DNA of 64,000 nucleotides from Angiostrongylus vasorum (taxonomy: Eukaryota > Nematoda > Chromadorea > Rhabditida > Metastrongylidae). Below the pieces are notes generated by a model. It was not told where the DNA came from, made no database searches, and saw only the letters and a program-made list of their open reading frames with translations. Made by a program: the position numbers and the translations under genes. The first letter of the stretch is position 1. Each line of letters begins with the position of its first letter. Location of the stretch: contig JADANN010000468.1 of assembly GCA_018806985.1 (NCBI GenBank), forward strand, positions 434,001 through 498,000. Reading direction: 5' to 3'. Of this stretch, positions 1-12,602 are shown piece by piece.

Positions 1-127
1 AACAAGTCTGGTACTAATTTGTCGATCCCGGTGAGACCAAACGCTTGGTGAGCCCACAGGACGCGTGATCGAACCAAAGAGTACATGTGTACTGTAAGGC
101 ACTTCTGACCACTGTGCTACACAAGCC
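1..127 (-). repeat. Family A tRNA-derived SINE, cut by window edge
   Basis: Minus-strand copy missing its 3' part because the window begins inside it. It matches other family A copies (for example 2537-2793) from the region that reads ACAAGTCTGGTACCAATTTG to the tRNA-like head with its B-box-like GATCGAACC and A-box region near 'ctgtgctacaca'. It is diverged, so it is an old insertion. Confidence 0.7.
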
Positions 128-1440
128 CCAGTGATTTCAAAGAAGAGGTGTCAGCTTATGAAATGATGAAATTCTGTGGTCGCAGAGGAATTACTTAGTC
201 GACGACCTTATGGTTGAACCTTCTATTTCTAAAGATTCAATTCGTCTTAGTCAGAATCAAAATATCTCTATTTCTAACATTATATTTACCTAAATATATA
301 GTAGATAATAGAACTAGACGTGTAACATACATGCCTCAAGATTGAATTGAAAACCACCTAAGCTATTCGAAATCAAGAAAGTTTAAGATGACATGGTAAT
401 CGTTAGAGTAAAAAAACGAAATTTGAATTATCCCCATGAAATGGACACCGTGATCTTCGTGGGAGTAATCATAAAAACCTCGTGAGGAGTACGATAGATA
501 ACATCAGTGATCCCAGCAGATAAAAAAAGTGAGCTTCTGTCCCTGATGTGATTACGATATGCATTATGATTGGATCTGTTATCACAGCCAATACAGGATC
601 TCCCAGTTAGGATGACCATGGAATCATTACACAATAGTCTGGATTGAGATCGAAATCATTGGATGTAGCACTCAACGATGGAGCGGTTTGTGCATCCCTG
701 CCACTTGGAAACTTTCTGTCATAATAGAATTTCCAACCCAAGGACTTGAAGGATTTCGCACATGTTGGTCCATCTATGCAGAGATAAGAATAGCACGTGT
801 TACTATTTAGTATTTATTACTATGGTCGTTCACGCAAATATATTGCTGTTAGCATTTGGAAGTGTTTCGCAACTTAACTGGAGCTTATTTCGGTGTTTTT
901 CATATCCATTCATTCCACAAAGCCACTATGATTCAACAGAGCGATTGGAACTGGAATAGCAGTCGATTGCCTATCACATTATCAGTCAATGAACCCATTT
1001 GAGAAAAAGTTTTTTCGTATATTGCTAAGTGCAAAACAGAGCTTCTCGAGACCGACACCCGCCAGAACATGTGTTGGATAAGCTGCCGATTGATTACAGG
1101 AAATGCAGGAAAACAGTTCTGCGCATGAACCAACCAGCGGAACGAAAACCACCCATGTATACCATCATAACGTCGGCCTAGGTGTTGCGCACTATTGTAT
1201 AGAATGCAGACGGTGCGTTATGAGCTAAAAAGTAGTGGTTAGGATAATATGGTGCAGTCTACTATCCTGAAACACTCCGAAACAAGTCCGATTAACATAA
1301 AAGGTCCAAAGCTAGTTTCTCGATAACTGAAAATAATTCCTCGATTACTAGGGTATTTGATAATTGATAACTTCGTAGATTTATAGAAGGAGACTTGCTC
1401 AATCATATATATGATCAATATCAAAATCATCGATCAATCA
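128..1440. other. No gene recognised
   Basis: AT-rich DNA with only short ORFs on both strands. None has recognisable domains, paired splice sites or a family resemblance. I see no repeat of the named families here. Confidence 0.5.
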
Positions 1441-1444
1441 AATG

Positions 1445-1457
1445 TACATATATGTAA

Positions 1458-1513
<56 letters not shown>
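1445..1513. repeat. (TA)n microsatellite
   Basis: About 70 bases of nearly pure alternating T and A, interrupted by a few G and AA steps at the left edge. Such tracts are length-variable and prone to assembly error. Confidence 0.95.
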
Positions 1514-1515
<2 letters not shown>

Positions 1516-1569
1516 AAACACTCATTTGACTTCACAGATCTTTACAAGTACGGTCTTCGAAAATAAAAG

Positions 1570-1843
1570 AATAACAGGATAAAGCTCTCAGTGTTGATCA
1601 ATCCCTGAGGGATGAACCATGCATTCTTCATGAAGCATCGTTTGGAGGTGATTGAATGAACACGTGGCCTTTACAATGACTCGCGGTGCCCTACCAATGT
1701 ATCGAGCCAGTGCTGCTACCCTCCCAGACAAGTCTGGTACCCATTTGCCGACCCCTGAGGGATGTGAAGGCTTGATGGGCCATGAGCGCGGGATCGATCC
1801 CACGTGCATGTTGCAAGGCGCCTCCGACCACCACTCGTGCCCT
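1570..1843 (-). repeat. Family A tRNA-derived SINE, near full length
   Basis: Minus-strand copy. On the plus strand it runs from the SINE 3' end ('gttgatcaatccctgag', the 'gaagcatcgtttggaggtga' block) to the tRNA-like head with a B box (GGATCGATCCC complement) and a CGCC/GGCG-rich A-box region. Two opposed ORFs of about 100 codons lie inside it; they follow from repeat sequence and are not genes. Confidence 0.85.
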
Positions 1844-2536
1844 CTATATGGGAACGAAATTTTAACTTTTAAAATTTCTTGTGTAAGAACGGCAATCGCA
1901 AGCACAAAAGCATTAAGAAGCACCATCATGTCAAAACAATAATTTTCAAAACCTTAGCAAACGTGACAATCCAAGATGTACCGTCATGTCATTCTGGGCG
2001 AAGTTCTGTTTGTTTAGTTGCTTTCGTGTTCGAAATAGAAGCTTCGAAAAAAAATGAATAAAAAAAATAAAATAAACAAATAAATAAAATAAAGTGGAAG
2101 AATCATATATTGCAATGTTTTAACTTTTATCCAGTGGCTATTCTTCTTTATGCCAACATGTGTTTCATTCCGCTGCTTGATGTGGAATACAACAAAAATG
2201 ATGAGATATGAGCAAAGTTTGAAACCTCAGTGGGTTTCGAGAAAACAGGAGAAAAAAATTAGAAGTTAAGACATTGTCATTTCGACAGTAATTTCAGTTT
2301 AACTAAACCCAATGCTGAATTCTGCTCTCCAGATCATCCTCGTTGATGGACGACTGGTAAAAAGCACTGCTAGAGTAGAAAACATAGCTGATAAGAATGC
2401 AAAGGAACTCCCACGGTTGGTATGGTCAATAGGATGTGAGTCTCCGATAAGGAAACTCTGGTTTGGAAGCTCAACTGATTTCGATTTTCCTGAGCTTACA
2501 TCTCAGCATCAGCGTGGTTATTTCATAAAAAAAAGA
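1844..2536. other. No gene recognised; A-rich tract
   Basis: An A-rich low-complexity run of AAAT/AAAC units lies at about 2047-2096. A 77-codon ORF at 2312-2545 has no recognisable family. Nothing else is supported. Confidence 0.5.
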
Positions 2537-2793
2537 TACCGTTGATCAATCCCTTAGGGATGCGCCATGTATTCGACTTCGTTAAACATCGTTAGAGGTA
2601 ACTGGTCTGGCCGATGCAGTGACTCGCGGTGGCCCACTGATGTATCGAACCAGTGCTGCTATCCTCTCAGACAAGTCAGGTACCAATATGACGAACCCAG
2701 AAGGATGGAAGACTTGGTGAGCCTAAGGCGCGGGAATCGATCCCAGGTGTATTGCAGGGCTCGTCTGACCACTGCGCTACACATGCTCCTGCT
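2537..2793 (-). repeat. Family A tRNA-derived SINE, near full length
   Basis: Minus-strand copy running from the 'ttgatcaatccc' 3' block through the 'gactcgcggtggcccactga' middle to the B box and A-box head ending near 'ccactgcgctacacatgc'. It lies 250 bp upstream of the decayed RTE element at 3040. Confidence 0.85.
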
Positions 2794-3039
2794 AGAAATA
2801 AAGGTTTCAGAAAATCAAGATTTCATCTTGGTTGAGTGGAATAACTTCTACCTTGTAGACAAAGATTTGTAGATTCTTACTGCAGTGAGAAAAATTCACT
2901 CCGAGCCGAGATATGTTGGTTTGAAAGTTAAGAACGGTCATCACTTCCACATTAAATGCATTGTACACAATGCATGTCGGCACTTACTTAAATTCTGGTA
3001 TTACTGGCACTGAAAATAACTCGGGTAATTGAATTAAAC

Positions 3040-4428
3040 CGTCGGAGGACGTCGCGTACGGTCATCCTGCCCAAGAAAGAAGACCGAAGGGATCTTCGTA
3101 ACTATCGTCCCATATGCTTGTTGAGTGTACTCTACAAGCTCTTCACGAAGACTATCTTCTTGCGCAGATCAAGGACATAGGATGAGGAGCAACCAGTCGA
3201 ACAAGTAGGATTTCAGAAAGGATTTTGCTGTATGGACCACATCCAAACCGTGTCCAGGGTCATCGAAATTTGTCGGGAATACCACCTGCCTCTAGTCCTA
3301 ACTTCTGTCGACTATGAAAAAAGCGTTTGACAGTGTCGAAACGAATGCAATCCTATCAGTGCTCGTCGACCAAGGAGTGGAACCGTCCCTACATAAGAAC
3401 TCTTTGCGACTGTTATCGGAACTGCACTACGAAAATACAGCTTTTTCCATCGACCTCTTACCAAACCCATAAGAAAAGGGGTCCGACAGGGCGAGACAAT
3501 ATCGCCAAAGCTGTTCAGTGCCGCACTGCAGTGGATAATAAAGTCACTCGATTGGGATGAGAAAGGCATACTTACTTATGGAAAATTCCTATCAAACTTT
3601 CGTTTTGCCGACGATATTGTCATCTTCTCAAGAAGTACTAGCGAAGCAGGGATGATGATCAACGAGCTCAACGAACCAGTTCATGAAAAACCCATGGTGC
3701 GAAGGCGGAAAAAATTGACTTGGATGGCTCTCTCATTGCAGAGACCACCTCGTACGTATACCTTGGGCGATCAATGAACATGGAAAACAACATGAAGGAG
3801 GAAATAGATAGAAGAAGGAGAACAGCTTGGGCCGCATTCGCGCCTCTCGAAGAAGCCACCGACCAACTGAAGGACCCCAAAATCCGCGCTCATCTCTTCG
3901 ATTCTACGGTCCTCCCAACCCTCCGTTATGCTGCGGCTGATACTTCAACTACGTCAAGAATGCTTCGCACTACTCACAGAGCGCTTGAGCGATGTCTTCT
4001 GAAATATAACCGGCACTCTCAATATTTAGCCGGAATGCGAAGCTCTGACCTTCGAAATCTGTTACATCTTCGAGATCCAGGAGAATACACATCGATAGCG
4101 AAACATAGATGGGCCGGTCACATAATGAGGAGAACAGACGACACATGGACGAAAAAGAACAGTAGAGTGGACTGCGAGAGAATGCAAACGTCCCCCAGGA
4201 CGACCACCTACACGTTGGGCGGACGTGTTCGTAAACAAAGTTAATCAATTGCACCCGCAGCTGCAGTTGTTTTACAGATCACAGTATGAGACTCGCAAGC
4301 GATACCATGCTCGAACAAGACCACCACCATGGACTACGATTGCGAGAGAAAGGAATGAATGGCATATGTGCTGGGATCCGCACAACTCGTGAAGACGGAC
4401 CGTCCAAGTTCCAAGTTCCAAGAAAATA
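3040..4428 (+). mobile_element. RTE-type LINE, 5'-truncated, many frame breaks
   Basis: Reverse-transcriptase remnant of a non-LTR retrotransposon of the RTE/craniate-BovB style. Visible in order across several frames: the fingers motif around 'LPKKEDRRDLRNYRPICLL' (about 3063-3125), a palm-A stretch resembling KAFDSVE (about 3320), the FADDIVIF palm-C box (about 3604-3627), then the thumb/C-terminal region in an open frame at 3720-4244 ('YVYLGR', 'RRRTAWAAFAPLEE', 'HRWAGHIMRR'). The C-terminus ends with 'CWDPHN' (about 4360-4390). The APE endonuclease half is absent. Stops and shifts make it non-coding. Its last 60 bases (GCACAACTCGTGAAGACGG, then CCAAGTTCCAAG) are the same 3' tail carried by all family B repeats, so this LINE lineage is the likely source of the machinery that moved family B. 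Confidence 0.85.
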
Positions 4429-6720
4429 ACTGCGTTTGATGTGATATAGTCATAACAGCGATCACAACCCAGAAGTAATGAGAAATAACTATAACCACTC
4501 AAATGGCTAGTGTGATACACATGTGAACACACTCGCGACTACCTTCACCTTGTGCGACAGCGGCTTGGAATTGTGTCTATTTTTCGGGACTTTCGGGTGT
4601 ACAGGATAGCCATCGAACTATATCTGATAGATTACCTATGTTAGACAACTTGTCATTTGAATACAGAAAGACTAGTAGGCTTAAGCGTAGCGTAGCATTA
4701 ACTTTTTTGTGACAAAACAAAGTCGGAAAAAATATGCGTTGACATCGATGCAGAAGGTCCACTAGGTCCACTCCGCTAGGAATCAAGTCTTGTAAATTAA
4801 GCCCGAAGCCATGAATTTTTGTGATGGATAGGACCATCTTTCTATTATTGAGCATGTAACTTATATTCTATGTGGTTTTCAGTCGAAATTATCTATTTGT
4901 ATATAATAAGTCACGCATGTTCTTCAATAAAAGTCGAACAATATTTACAAATTCGTACAGTGAGAACACATGCCTTCTTAATGACAGCAACTCATTAACA
5001 ACTTGGAAAAGATCGTGATGCATTTATTATAGCTCTCATCTACTACATGTGAGTAACGTGTTTACGGTATTTGATATACCCGAGTTTTTTCGTCTTCCAG
5101 TGGGAAGCAAGAATTGGCTGTGAAACGAGCCAAAGATTCTAAATCTTGCAGAAATGTCCTTTCAGTCATAAACAGCTTGAGATAATAGACGACGAGTAAC
5201 GATCGATGTTATTAATCGACATATGTTATCCACTTGCAACGCGAACTTACGAAGATTTAAGTGGGAAAAACAAAAGAAAACTAAACGTAAAGACACGACG
5301 GCAACTAAAAAAAGCTGATGGACGGACAGCACAATGCCAGTTTCAAACTCTCAAGATCACTTCTACCATTTTAATACAACAGTAATATAACTTAATTACA
5401 ACTTTGTGGGATGATCAGCATCACAGTCACGTTAAACTAACAGATGCTCAGCAATTAGAACCCTACGGAGTATTATCGGGTAACTAGAGCGAACACAAAA
5501 TTCCCAGTAGTTTTCGTTGCTCGCCTCAGTTTGTCAGAGTGCTCTTCTATCGGGTTTCGTGAGAGATATCTCTCGAGAGACCCTATAAAAAGCACTACAC
5601 TTTTAATACAAGATCCTTCATTGGCTAACTTATTTAGGCAAAATAATCGCTTGTAGTCAGTAAGGAAGCAGCCACCGATTGTTCTTGGGGCTCCGTCGCG
5701 GAGTGGCACTAGTTTACTCTCGCTTTCTCTCCGTCTTAAAGCGATCTACGCTCCATCGAAATTCTGTTTGTTAAAGAGATTAGGAAATATAAATAACAAA
5801 AAAGTGAGCTAAAGCTCAGTGGGTAGGACTCCGACAGTGACCGAAGAACTATTGTGTTAGTGTGTAAGAAGGTCCAACGCCACACAATGGAAACAAACTG
5901 GCTAAGTGTATAGTAAATAAATCGAGCTCCTCTGGCAAAGAAAACCATACAATTTATGAACGTATCAATCTCAACAAGGAAAACTCTCAACAAAATAACA
6001 ACAATAACAACAGTGCCAATGTGTAATGTGGACCAAAGAAGCCCGGATGAACGAGGCGAATCATAATGTTGTGAGTTGCTCTTCCCACATGATTGATAAA
6101 CTTTCGCACTGAAAAATATTATTTTGTTCGGATTCGACCACGACTATAAAGTATGCGAAAGTCAAACTTACTTTTGTGACCTCCTACTTATGTAAAATTC
6201 ATGTCCTATGAATAGAGAATCAAGACTTTATGGAAGTTTACAATTCAGACATGAAAATAACCGATTGCAAACAAAAAAGAAACACTGCCATACACACATC
6301 ACATTTATCTTCACCATTCCACAACCATGCTTTCAATGCGCTCGTTATTTGTTTCCCCTAGCAAATTCAGCTCCATTTTTTTTTGATAAATCAGAAGAAA
6401 TAAGGAAAAGCCACTAGAAGATCAAAGAATCCTCGTTTGTGAACCTGGGCATGCATCTTCATCTCCAATAATGGTAACTTTGAACCAACAATGCTTCATC
6501 GAATAAAAGCTATCTTTTGAACCTCTTCAGACATCTGGATATATTATTGTTCAGAATTGCTCTCCTTTCAAAACGTCTCACCTTCTCGGTTGTCTTGATT
6601 TCCTCCCAGGTAATCAGCAAAGCACACTCGAATTGAAAGCTGATCAATATAATCAATATTTACAATATACTTTTACTACGCTGTTCATACTAAGCTTGAC
6701 CGCACTTAATATATAATAAT
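4429..6720. other. No gene recognised
   Basis: About 2.3 kb with several minus-strand ORFs of 78-92 codons (for example 4577-4855, 5473-5709, 5736-5993). None has motifs, and adjoining splice sites do not join them into a longer frame. A short stretch at about 5812-5895 resembles tRNA A and B boxes but does not fold into a full tRNA. Confidence 0.45.
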
Positions 6721-7108
6721 TGACACTTGACACTTGAATGGCCTGTCCTCACTGGTTGTGCGGGCCCCAGCATAATCTCCATTTTTCGGAGATTTGCTAG
6801 TTAAGCCATTGTGATTCTCTGGAATCCCGAGGTCAGCTTGGTCAAAGTCTGCCCCAGGTCTTCAGCACCACAGGCAGTCGCAGCCCTTCTGGATCAGAGG
6901 GAGATTCGCCACCATGCGACTTTGATATCCGGACGATGGTGGATCCTGGTATTGGTTTACTCTTAGCTAGGCTTCCGGATGGAAACGACGGACTCCTTCT
7001 CAGCTTGGGAGATCCGCCAGGGCATGAATCCCCCGCTGTACATCGCAGTCCGATACCCAGGAACACCTCCCAGCCACGATGAAGCGGTAAACCGTTGGTA
7101 GGATAATG
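6721..7108 (-). repeat. Family B repeat (RTE-tailed, about 375 bp)
   Basis: Minus-strand full-length copy. Its 3' tail ('cacttgaatggcctgtcctc', 'ggttgtgcgggccccagcat') comes first on the plus strand, and its head ('cccagccacgatgaagcgg') comes last. It is internally similar to the copies at 12227, 17948, 29985, 35271, 41605 and 53432. Overlapping ORFs of 70-106 codons inside it are repeat-derived. Confidence 0.9.
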
Positions 7109-7895
7109 TAACAGAATATATAACAATAGAATATAATATAATAGAATATATAGTAATAGTACTTAAAATTACGAAGGCCTCGCGAAGAGCTTCCGAATGG
7201 AATACAAACATCGCAGAGTCCCTTTTCACAGGACACATAATATCAATTTGCTCAAATGGTCCCAATTTTTTCATATTACTCACACGTTTCCTATGCTACG
7301 TTTGCTATTAACCAAACTTACTCCTGCCTTTTAAGCTATACCAATGAAAACCACAAATAACGAATGTTCTCTATCACTTCATGCACTTCTTTTCTATCTT
7401 TTCTACTTTCTGCAAATTGCTTCATAATCTTCCATCATCCTATCCACTTGCTTCACAGCTGGCTGGAAAAGAGCTCTGCATTGTTTTTGAATCCATGCAG
7501 CTGCACACTTGAGAAAATAGTGGTTGAGAGACGCTCCATAGTTTCTTCGTATGTTAATTTCTGCATTTGTGCAAAGACGTTAGCTGCGAAGGAGTCACTC
7601 CTAACCTGCTAACATCTGCCTTCATTTCGGCACCAAGAATTCGCTACCAACCATTTGTTCTCTTTCTTTACTTACTGCCACTTGCTCCTTACTTTTCCTA
7701 GTTAAGATGTGCTTCACGTGATACTTGTTTCTCATACTACTTCACCAGTCTATTACAGAACACACTCTTTTATTGCAATATAACTTCATTCTTGTCATTT
7801 AATTTTCGTTTAACGACCCTGTTCTCTTCTTATCGGGATATGCCGTTTAAATTACTTGACATCGTTATATTGTTCTTGTTTAACGCTATTATATA
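7109..7895. other. No gene recognised
   Basis: AT-rich with an ORF of 82 codons at 7364-7612 rich in Cys, Ser and Leu that I cannot place in any family. No repeats of the named families. Confidence 0.45.
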
Positions 7896-8040
7896 GAAGG
7901 CGGATAGCACAGTGGTAGTGATGCTGAGCATCACACGCATGGTGCAGCTTCGATCCCGCTCCGGTCTCAGCATACCTCCCATTCCTCCAGGGTCGGCAAA
8001 TTGATAGCAGACTTGCACGGGAAAAATCACTCTCTGCAAT
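7896..8040 (+). repeat. Family A SINE, 3'-truncated
   Basis: Plus-strand head only. An A-box-like 'ggatagcacagtggtagtg' is followed by a B-box 'gcttcgatcccgctcc', then the 'cctccagggtcggcaaattg' block. The copy stops before the second half of the SINE. Confidence 0.75.
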
Positions 8041-8204
8041 CAATGTGAGAGCGCTCTAACCCGGCAATCTCAGGACTGGGAGAATCGACTCTATCAGAAT
8101 TCTATGACATTCAAGATGAAAGGAAAATCCTCAAAGCTGCAGCCGAAACCACATGGGAATATTTTACTTTTTTATTTTCTGCCTTCCATGCTTTCTATTT
8201 TTAG

Positions 8205-9675
8205 AACCTTCCGCCAGTCTTCATAAACACACTGGCTCGGCTCTTCACGCGTCACCTGTCCGAATGCAAGGTCCCTATCCACTGGAAGACCAGCAAGACC
8301 GTGTTATTGTTCAAGAAGGGTGACTTACAGGATATCGGCAACTATCGTTCAATCTGCTTACTGTCTGTCGTCTACAAACTTTTCACTCGAGTCATCCTAA
8401 ACAGGATTGACAGAACACTGGACGAAGGACAGCCATGTGAGTACGCAGGGTTTCGAAAAGGAGTTAGTACGATGGACCACATCCACACGGTAACAAGGCT
8501 CACTGAAGTATCGCGAGAGTACAAAAGACCACTCTGTCTCACCTTCATCGATTTACAAAAAGCCTTTGATTCAATCGAGATAGATGCAGTCTTGGAAGCC
8601 CTGGATAGTCAAGGAGTCCCTACTCAGCACATAAAGATTCTTCGTGAGCTGTACAAAAATTTCACAACCAAGGTATCACCATTCTACGACGATATTATCA
8701 TTGACGTCAAAAGAGGAGTTAGGCAAGGCGATACCACCTCGCCAAAATTATTTACTGCCACCCTCCAGAACGTCAAGCGAACATTGGAATGGGATACTAT
8801 GGAAGTGAAAATCGATGGTCGGCAGTTACACCATCTTCGCTTTGCTGATGACATCGTCCTTATAACACCAAACATTAGCCAAGCGGAACGAATGCTTACC
8901 GACTTTGATAAAGCCTGTGGAAAGATTGGTATTCGACTAAATCTCACAAAAACGATGTTCATGAAGAACGGATTGGTTTCGTATGCCCCATTCACGCTCA
9001 ACGGAACGAATATCTCCGAATGCTCCAGTTATGTCTATCTAGTTTTGAAATCAAGCTGTTGAACGACCTAGCTCCAGAGCTGAGCAGAAGGAAACGAGCG
9101 GCTTGGGGTGCTTTCAAGAGCATCGAGGATGTAGTGAAGAGAACAAAAAACACCCGACTCCGTGCCCACCTTTTCGACTCAATGGTACTTCCTGCCCTAA
9201 CGTATGCGTCAAAAACTTGGTCGCTGCGTAAGCAGGATGAAAGGTCACTTAGCGTTATCGAATGCGCGGTCGAAAGGACGATGCTAGGAGTATCCCGTTC
9301 CACACAAGTAAGGGAAGGGATCCGAAGCTCCGATCTGCGTCAACGATCAAAAATCAAAGATGCCGTTCTGTACGCCAAACAGTCGAAGATAAGGTGGGCC
9401 GGACACGTAATGCGTACGAATGACAACCTACGGACAACAGCCGTTAGTGACTGGATTCCTCGGGATGTGAAACGTACTGCAGGAAGACCACCGACCCGAT
9501 GGTCAGAGTTCTTCACAAAGAGCCTTGAAAAAAGACATGATGCTCGACGAGTCCCTAGAGCGAGCAGAACCCATTGGGCTATTCTTGCAAGCGATAGGGA
9601 AAAATGGAAGACTTACTGGCGCCCGCTCGAGTCACTCGACGATCAACGGGACTACAGGTGATACATGTGATACTT
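8205..9675 (+). mobile_element. RTE-type LINE, better-preserved RT half
   Basis: 5'-truncated non-LTR retrotransposon. One open frame (8301-9062) holds the reverse transcriptase fingers and palm: 'LLFKKGDLQDIGNYRSICLL', 'GFRKGVSTMDHIHTV', 'FIDLQKAFDSIE' (palm A, first catalytic Asp), 'RGVRQGDTTSPKLF' and 'LRFADDIVLI' (palm C with the Ala-Asp-Asp catalytic pair). A frameshift near 9040 moves the thumb and C-terminal region into the frame ending at 9661 ('RRKRAAWGAFKSIEDV', 'IRWAGHVMRTNDN', 'GRPPTRWSEFF'). Endonuclease is missing. The last bases, 'ggtgatacatgtgatac', differ from the tail of the element at 3040, so two RTE subfamilies are present. A family C inverted pair begins immediately after it. 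Confidence 0.9.
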
Positions 9676-10232
9676 TTTATGGCAGGTTATTACGCGAAAT
9701 ACAACCACAAGATTGCTGAGATATTTGCAAAACTCCGGACCGTAGGTGTCTGCGGTGGGGAACGAACGCGCTATTGTCCTTTTCCGGGGAGTAACGCATT
9801 CACTACCATACCATGCGGGTCCTTCGTTTCGCCGGTCTCTCAGCTAGTTCTTATCGATCTGTGCCGTCAGCAATCACCCGTCACCGGGACTGATCTGTTC
9901 GTTCCCCACCGCAAACACCTGCGGTCCGGAGTTTTGCAAATATCTCAGCAATCTTGTGGTTGTATTTCGCGTAATAACCTGCCATAAAAGTATAGAAGGT
10001 AGAAAATAAAAAGTAAAATATTGTGAATTCAACTACAGCCCCAGCTTAACTGGGTTCAATGCCGATGTGGGCTCCCCAGATCAGTCCCGGTGACGGGTGA
10101 TTGCTGACGGCACAGATCGATAAGGACTAGCTGAGAGACAGGCGAAACGAAGGACCCGCATAGTGTGGTGGTGAATGCGTTACTCCCCGGAAAGGACAAT
10201 AGCGCGTTCGTTCACCACCGCAAACATCCATA
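9674..10232. repeat. Family C inverted-repeat cluster
   Basis: Left arm 9674-9762 and right arm 9900-9989 are near-perfect inverted copies ('atggcaggttattacgcg' against 'cgcgtaataacctgccat'). The middle carries 'gtctctcagctagttct'. A further copy, 10066-10228, is inverted relative to 9735-9898, so three segments alternate in orientation. The arms contain the family C tail ('gcaaatatctcagca') and tRNA-like head. A 127-codon ORF inside is repeat-derived. Confidence 0.9.
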
Positions 10233-12226
10233 TGGGAATGTTGAAAAACCGTCGTGGATGATGGATGTGAGGAAACAACTCTGATGTGAGAAACGCTGGG
10301 ATCAGCAGAGTAGATGTGAAAGACGAGTATTAAAAAAACATTATATATAAAGGCTTAATTATCGAGGTTTGAGATTTGCTCTACGGCGATAATGAAAAGT
10401 TCCGTGTGGCGAAAATTGTGCGAAGACTAGCACTCTATATGAGCTGACTATTCGGTCCCATCTGTTGACTCAATGAACCGCATCCGACTGAATTTAGTAA
10501 CAGATGTTGGTGAATCTTCCTAAACAAGATAGGGCACTACCTATTACCAATTATTCAAAACAACGCGCTATAATCGTTCGCGTTGTGGAACATTTTATGT
10601 TCCACATCTGGTGAATAAGAGCATATTACAATACAAATATATATTTTAAATCCGTCAAAGATGTAGCGCACAACACATTACAAAGCGATGATTCTCGCGC
10701 TCAATTTTTTTTTGCTAGCTGAAACAGCAACCGTGTCCGACTACGAGCGAATTAACGTTTAACCACCACCATTCCACAGTCAGCTAAGAGCGGATACGGC
10801 AGAATGAGCTCCGATAAACCAAACAACAGTCAGACGATCAGATCCATCTAGCATTTGCTCTGCCATTCGCTGCTGCTGCATTCATAGAGTTGTCGTAAAA
10901 GCTCTCTATGAAACTGGTGACAGAAAACCGAAACGCCACGAAACTCTTCCTGTGACAACAATAACGAGCATCAACTGAATGAAGCCAACATGCCAACATC
11001 TTCTTGTACCGCCGGTGTAACATGTGCATTATGCTGTGTTAAAAACTGTTTTCGAACAACGAGAAAATCAACGTGAATAGCTATGCAAAAGAGCTTCGTC
11101 GGCCTGGTAATGCTGTAAAAGAGGAATGTCTTTTGTCTTCACAAACTCTTTACCACAAACCAGTCTCTACCTAAACCATGGGATCATGGCAGACTAACAT
11201 GGTAACCACGTCCCTCTATTTAAAAAAAAAGATCTTAATGAAATAAGTCTGAAAGAAAAACGAGATAATATAATGAATCCCCCGTCAACATAACATAGTA
11301 GTCTTGTTCTGTTTCAACAAGAAAACAAAAACTCAATGACGAAGCAAAAGAAAGTCAGCGCTGGAAATTAAGAAATGTGATATTGTTGTTAATCAGTGAT
11401 TCAGGAAACACCGAAAAACATCAGCTAAGTGCTTCTTTCAAGTTTAGGCAAAAGTTAATTTTACTTTATGGAGGAAATGAAATTATACTGGATCGAATAG
11501 GCTTTAAAATCAACTGTGATTTCTCCTAACCGGGAGCAATTTGTCTTCACATAGAAGACGATACCAGTCTTCCTATTTCAAAGCACATTTCAGTAATTAG
11601 CATTGGCACACATCTTGTTTTCTTCCTAAATTTCAAGGTGTATAATTGAATTAGAGAAACTTTCGAGCTCGAGATGATTAACCAGAAGTCTATGAGTTAC
11701 GACTGTAACAACATTTGTGGATCTCACTATTCCATTAGAGCCAATCATGGGCTCCAGAGGCAAAAACATTGCTAAAACTTGAGATGCAAGAGATATAAGG
11801 ATATTTGCGAAAAATTACGCCAGTTTGTATACGAATTCCTTCAAACAGAAGATTTCCAGTAAGTTAGTAGCAAAGCTACGTGGCGCGACCGCAATTGGCG
11901 GATGAACAATGCTATACCACAAGCTAGCTTGCTCTTGTACTGAGAAAGAAACAAGAGACGAGTTCCTATTCCTGCTATGTTATGTTGAGCTGCACTATCT
12001 CTTTATAAGTGGACATACATGCATACGTGTGTGAGTAGGCTTGCACGAATGCCGATTGCTATCCTGCACCTCGGTCTGGTCAAACGTTTACAATTAACAT
12101 GGAGAAGGCTCCTGGTTCCTCCATCAGGTAACCACCAGGGATATACCAAAACAGCTCCGGGAGCACGTTAACTATAGATAGGTATAATGTCTAAACGGAA
12201 AGAAAGTTACTGCAGTTATAATACTT
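10233..12226. other. No gene recognised
   Basis: Two kilobases of AT-rich sequence without ORFs over 65 codons or any named repeat family. I see no coding or RNA signal. Confidence 0.5.
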
Positions 12227-12602
12227 ACTTGATACTTGAACGGCCCGTCCTCATTAGTTGTGCGGGACCTAGCATAATCACCACTTTTCGGAGATTTGCT
12301 GGCTAAGCCATTGTGGTTCCCTGGCATCATGAGCTTCGCCTGGCCAAAGTCTGTCCCAGGTCTTCAGCACCACAGGCAGTCGCAGCCCTTGTGGATCACA
12401 GGGAGATTTGCCACCATGCGACTTTGATACCAGGACGGTGGTGGATCCTGGTACTGGTTTACTCTTAGCTAGGCTTCCTGATGGAAACGCCGGACTCTCA
12501 ACTTGGGAGACCCTGCCGGAGGGACGAATCCCCCCGCTGTACATCGCAGTCCGACACAGAAACACCTCCTAGCCACGATGAGGCGGTAAACCGTTGGGAG
12601 GT
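12227..12602 (-). repeat. Family B repeat, full length
   Basis: Minus-strand copy from the shared RTE-like tail ('acttgaacggcccgtcctc') to the head ('cacgatgaggcggtaaacc'). Very similar to the copy at 6721, with small deletions. Confidence 0.9.

Noticed and set aside
1588..1942. Opposed ORFs of 96-113 codons
   Set aside because: They lie in a family A SINE and recur with it.
5812..5895. tRNA-like A/B boxes
   Set aside because: No consistent cloverleaf and no match to the clear family heads.
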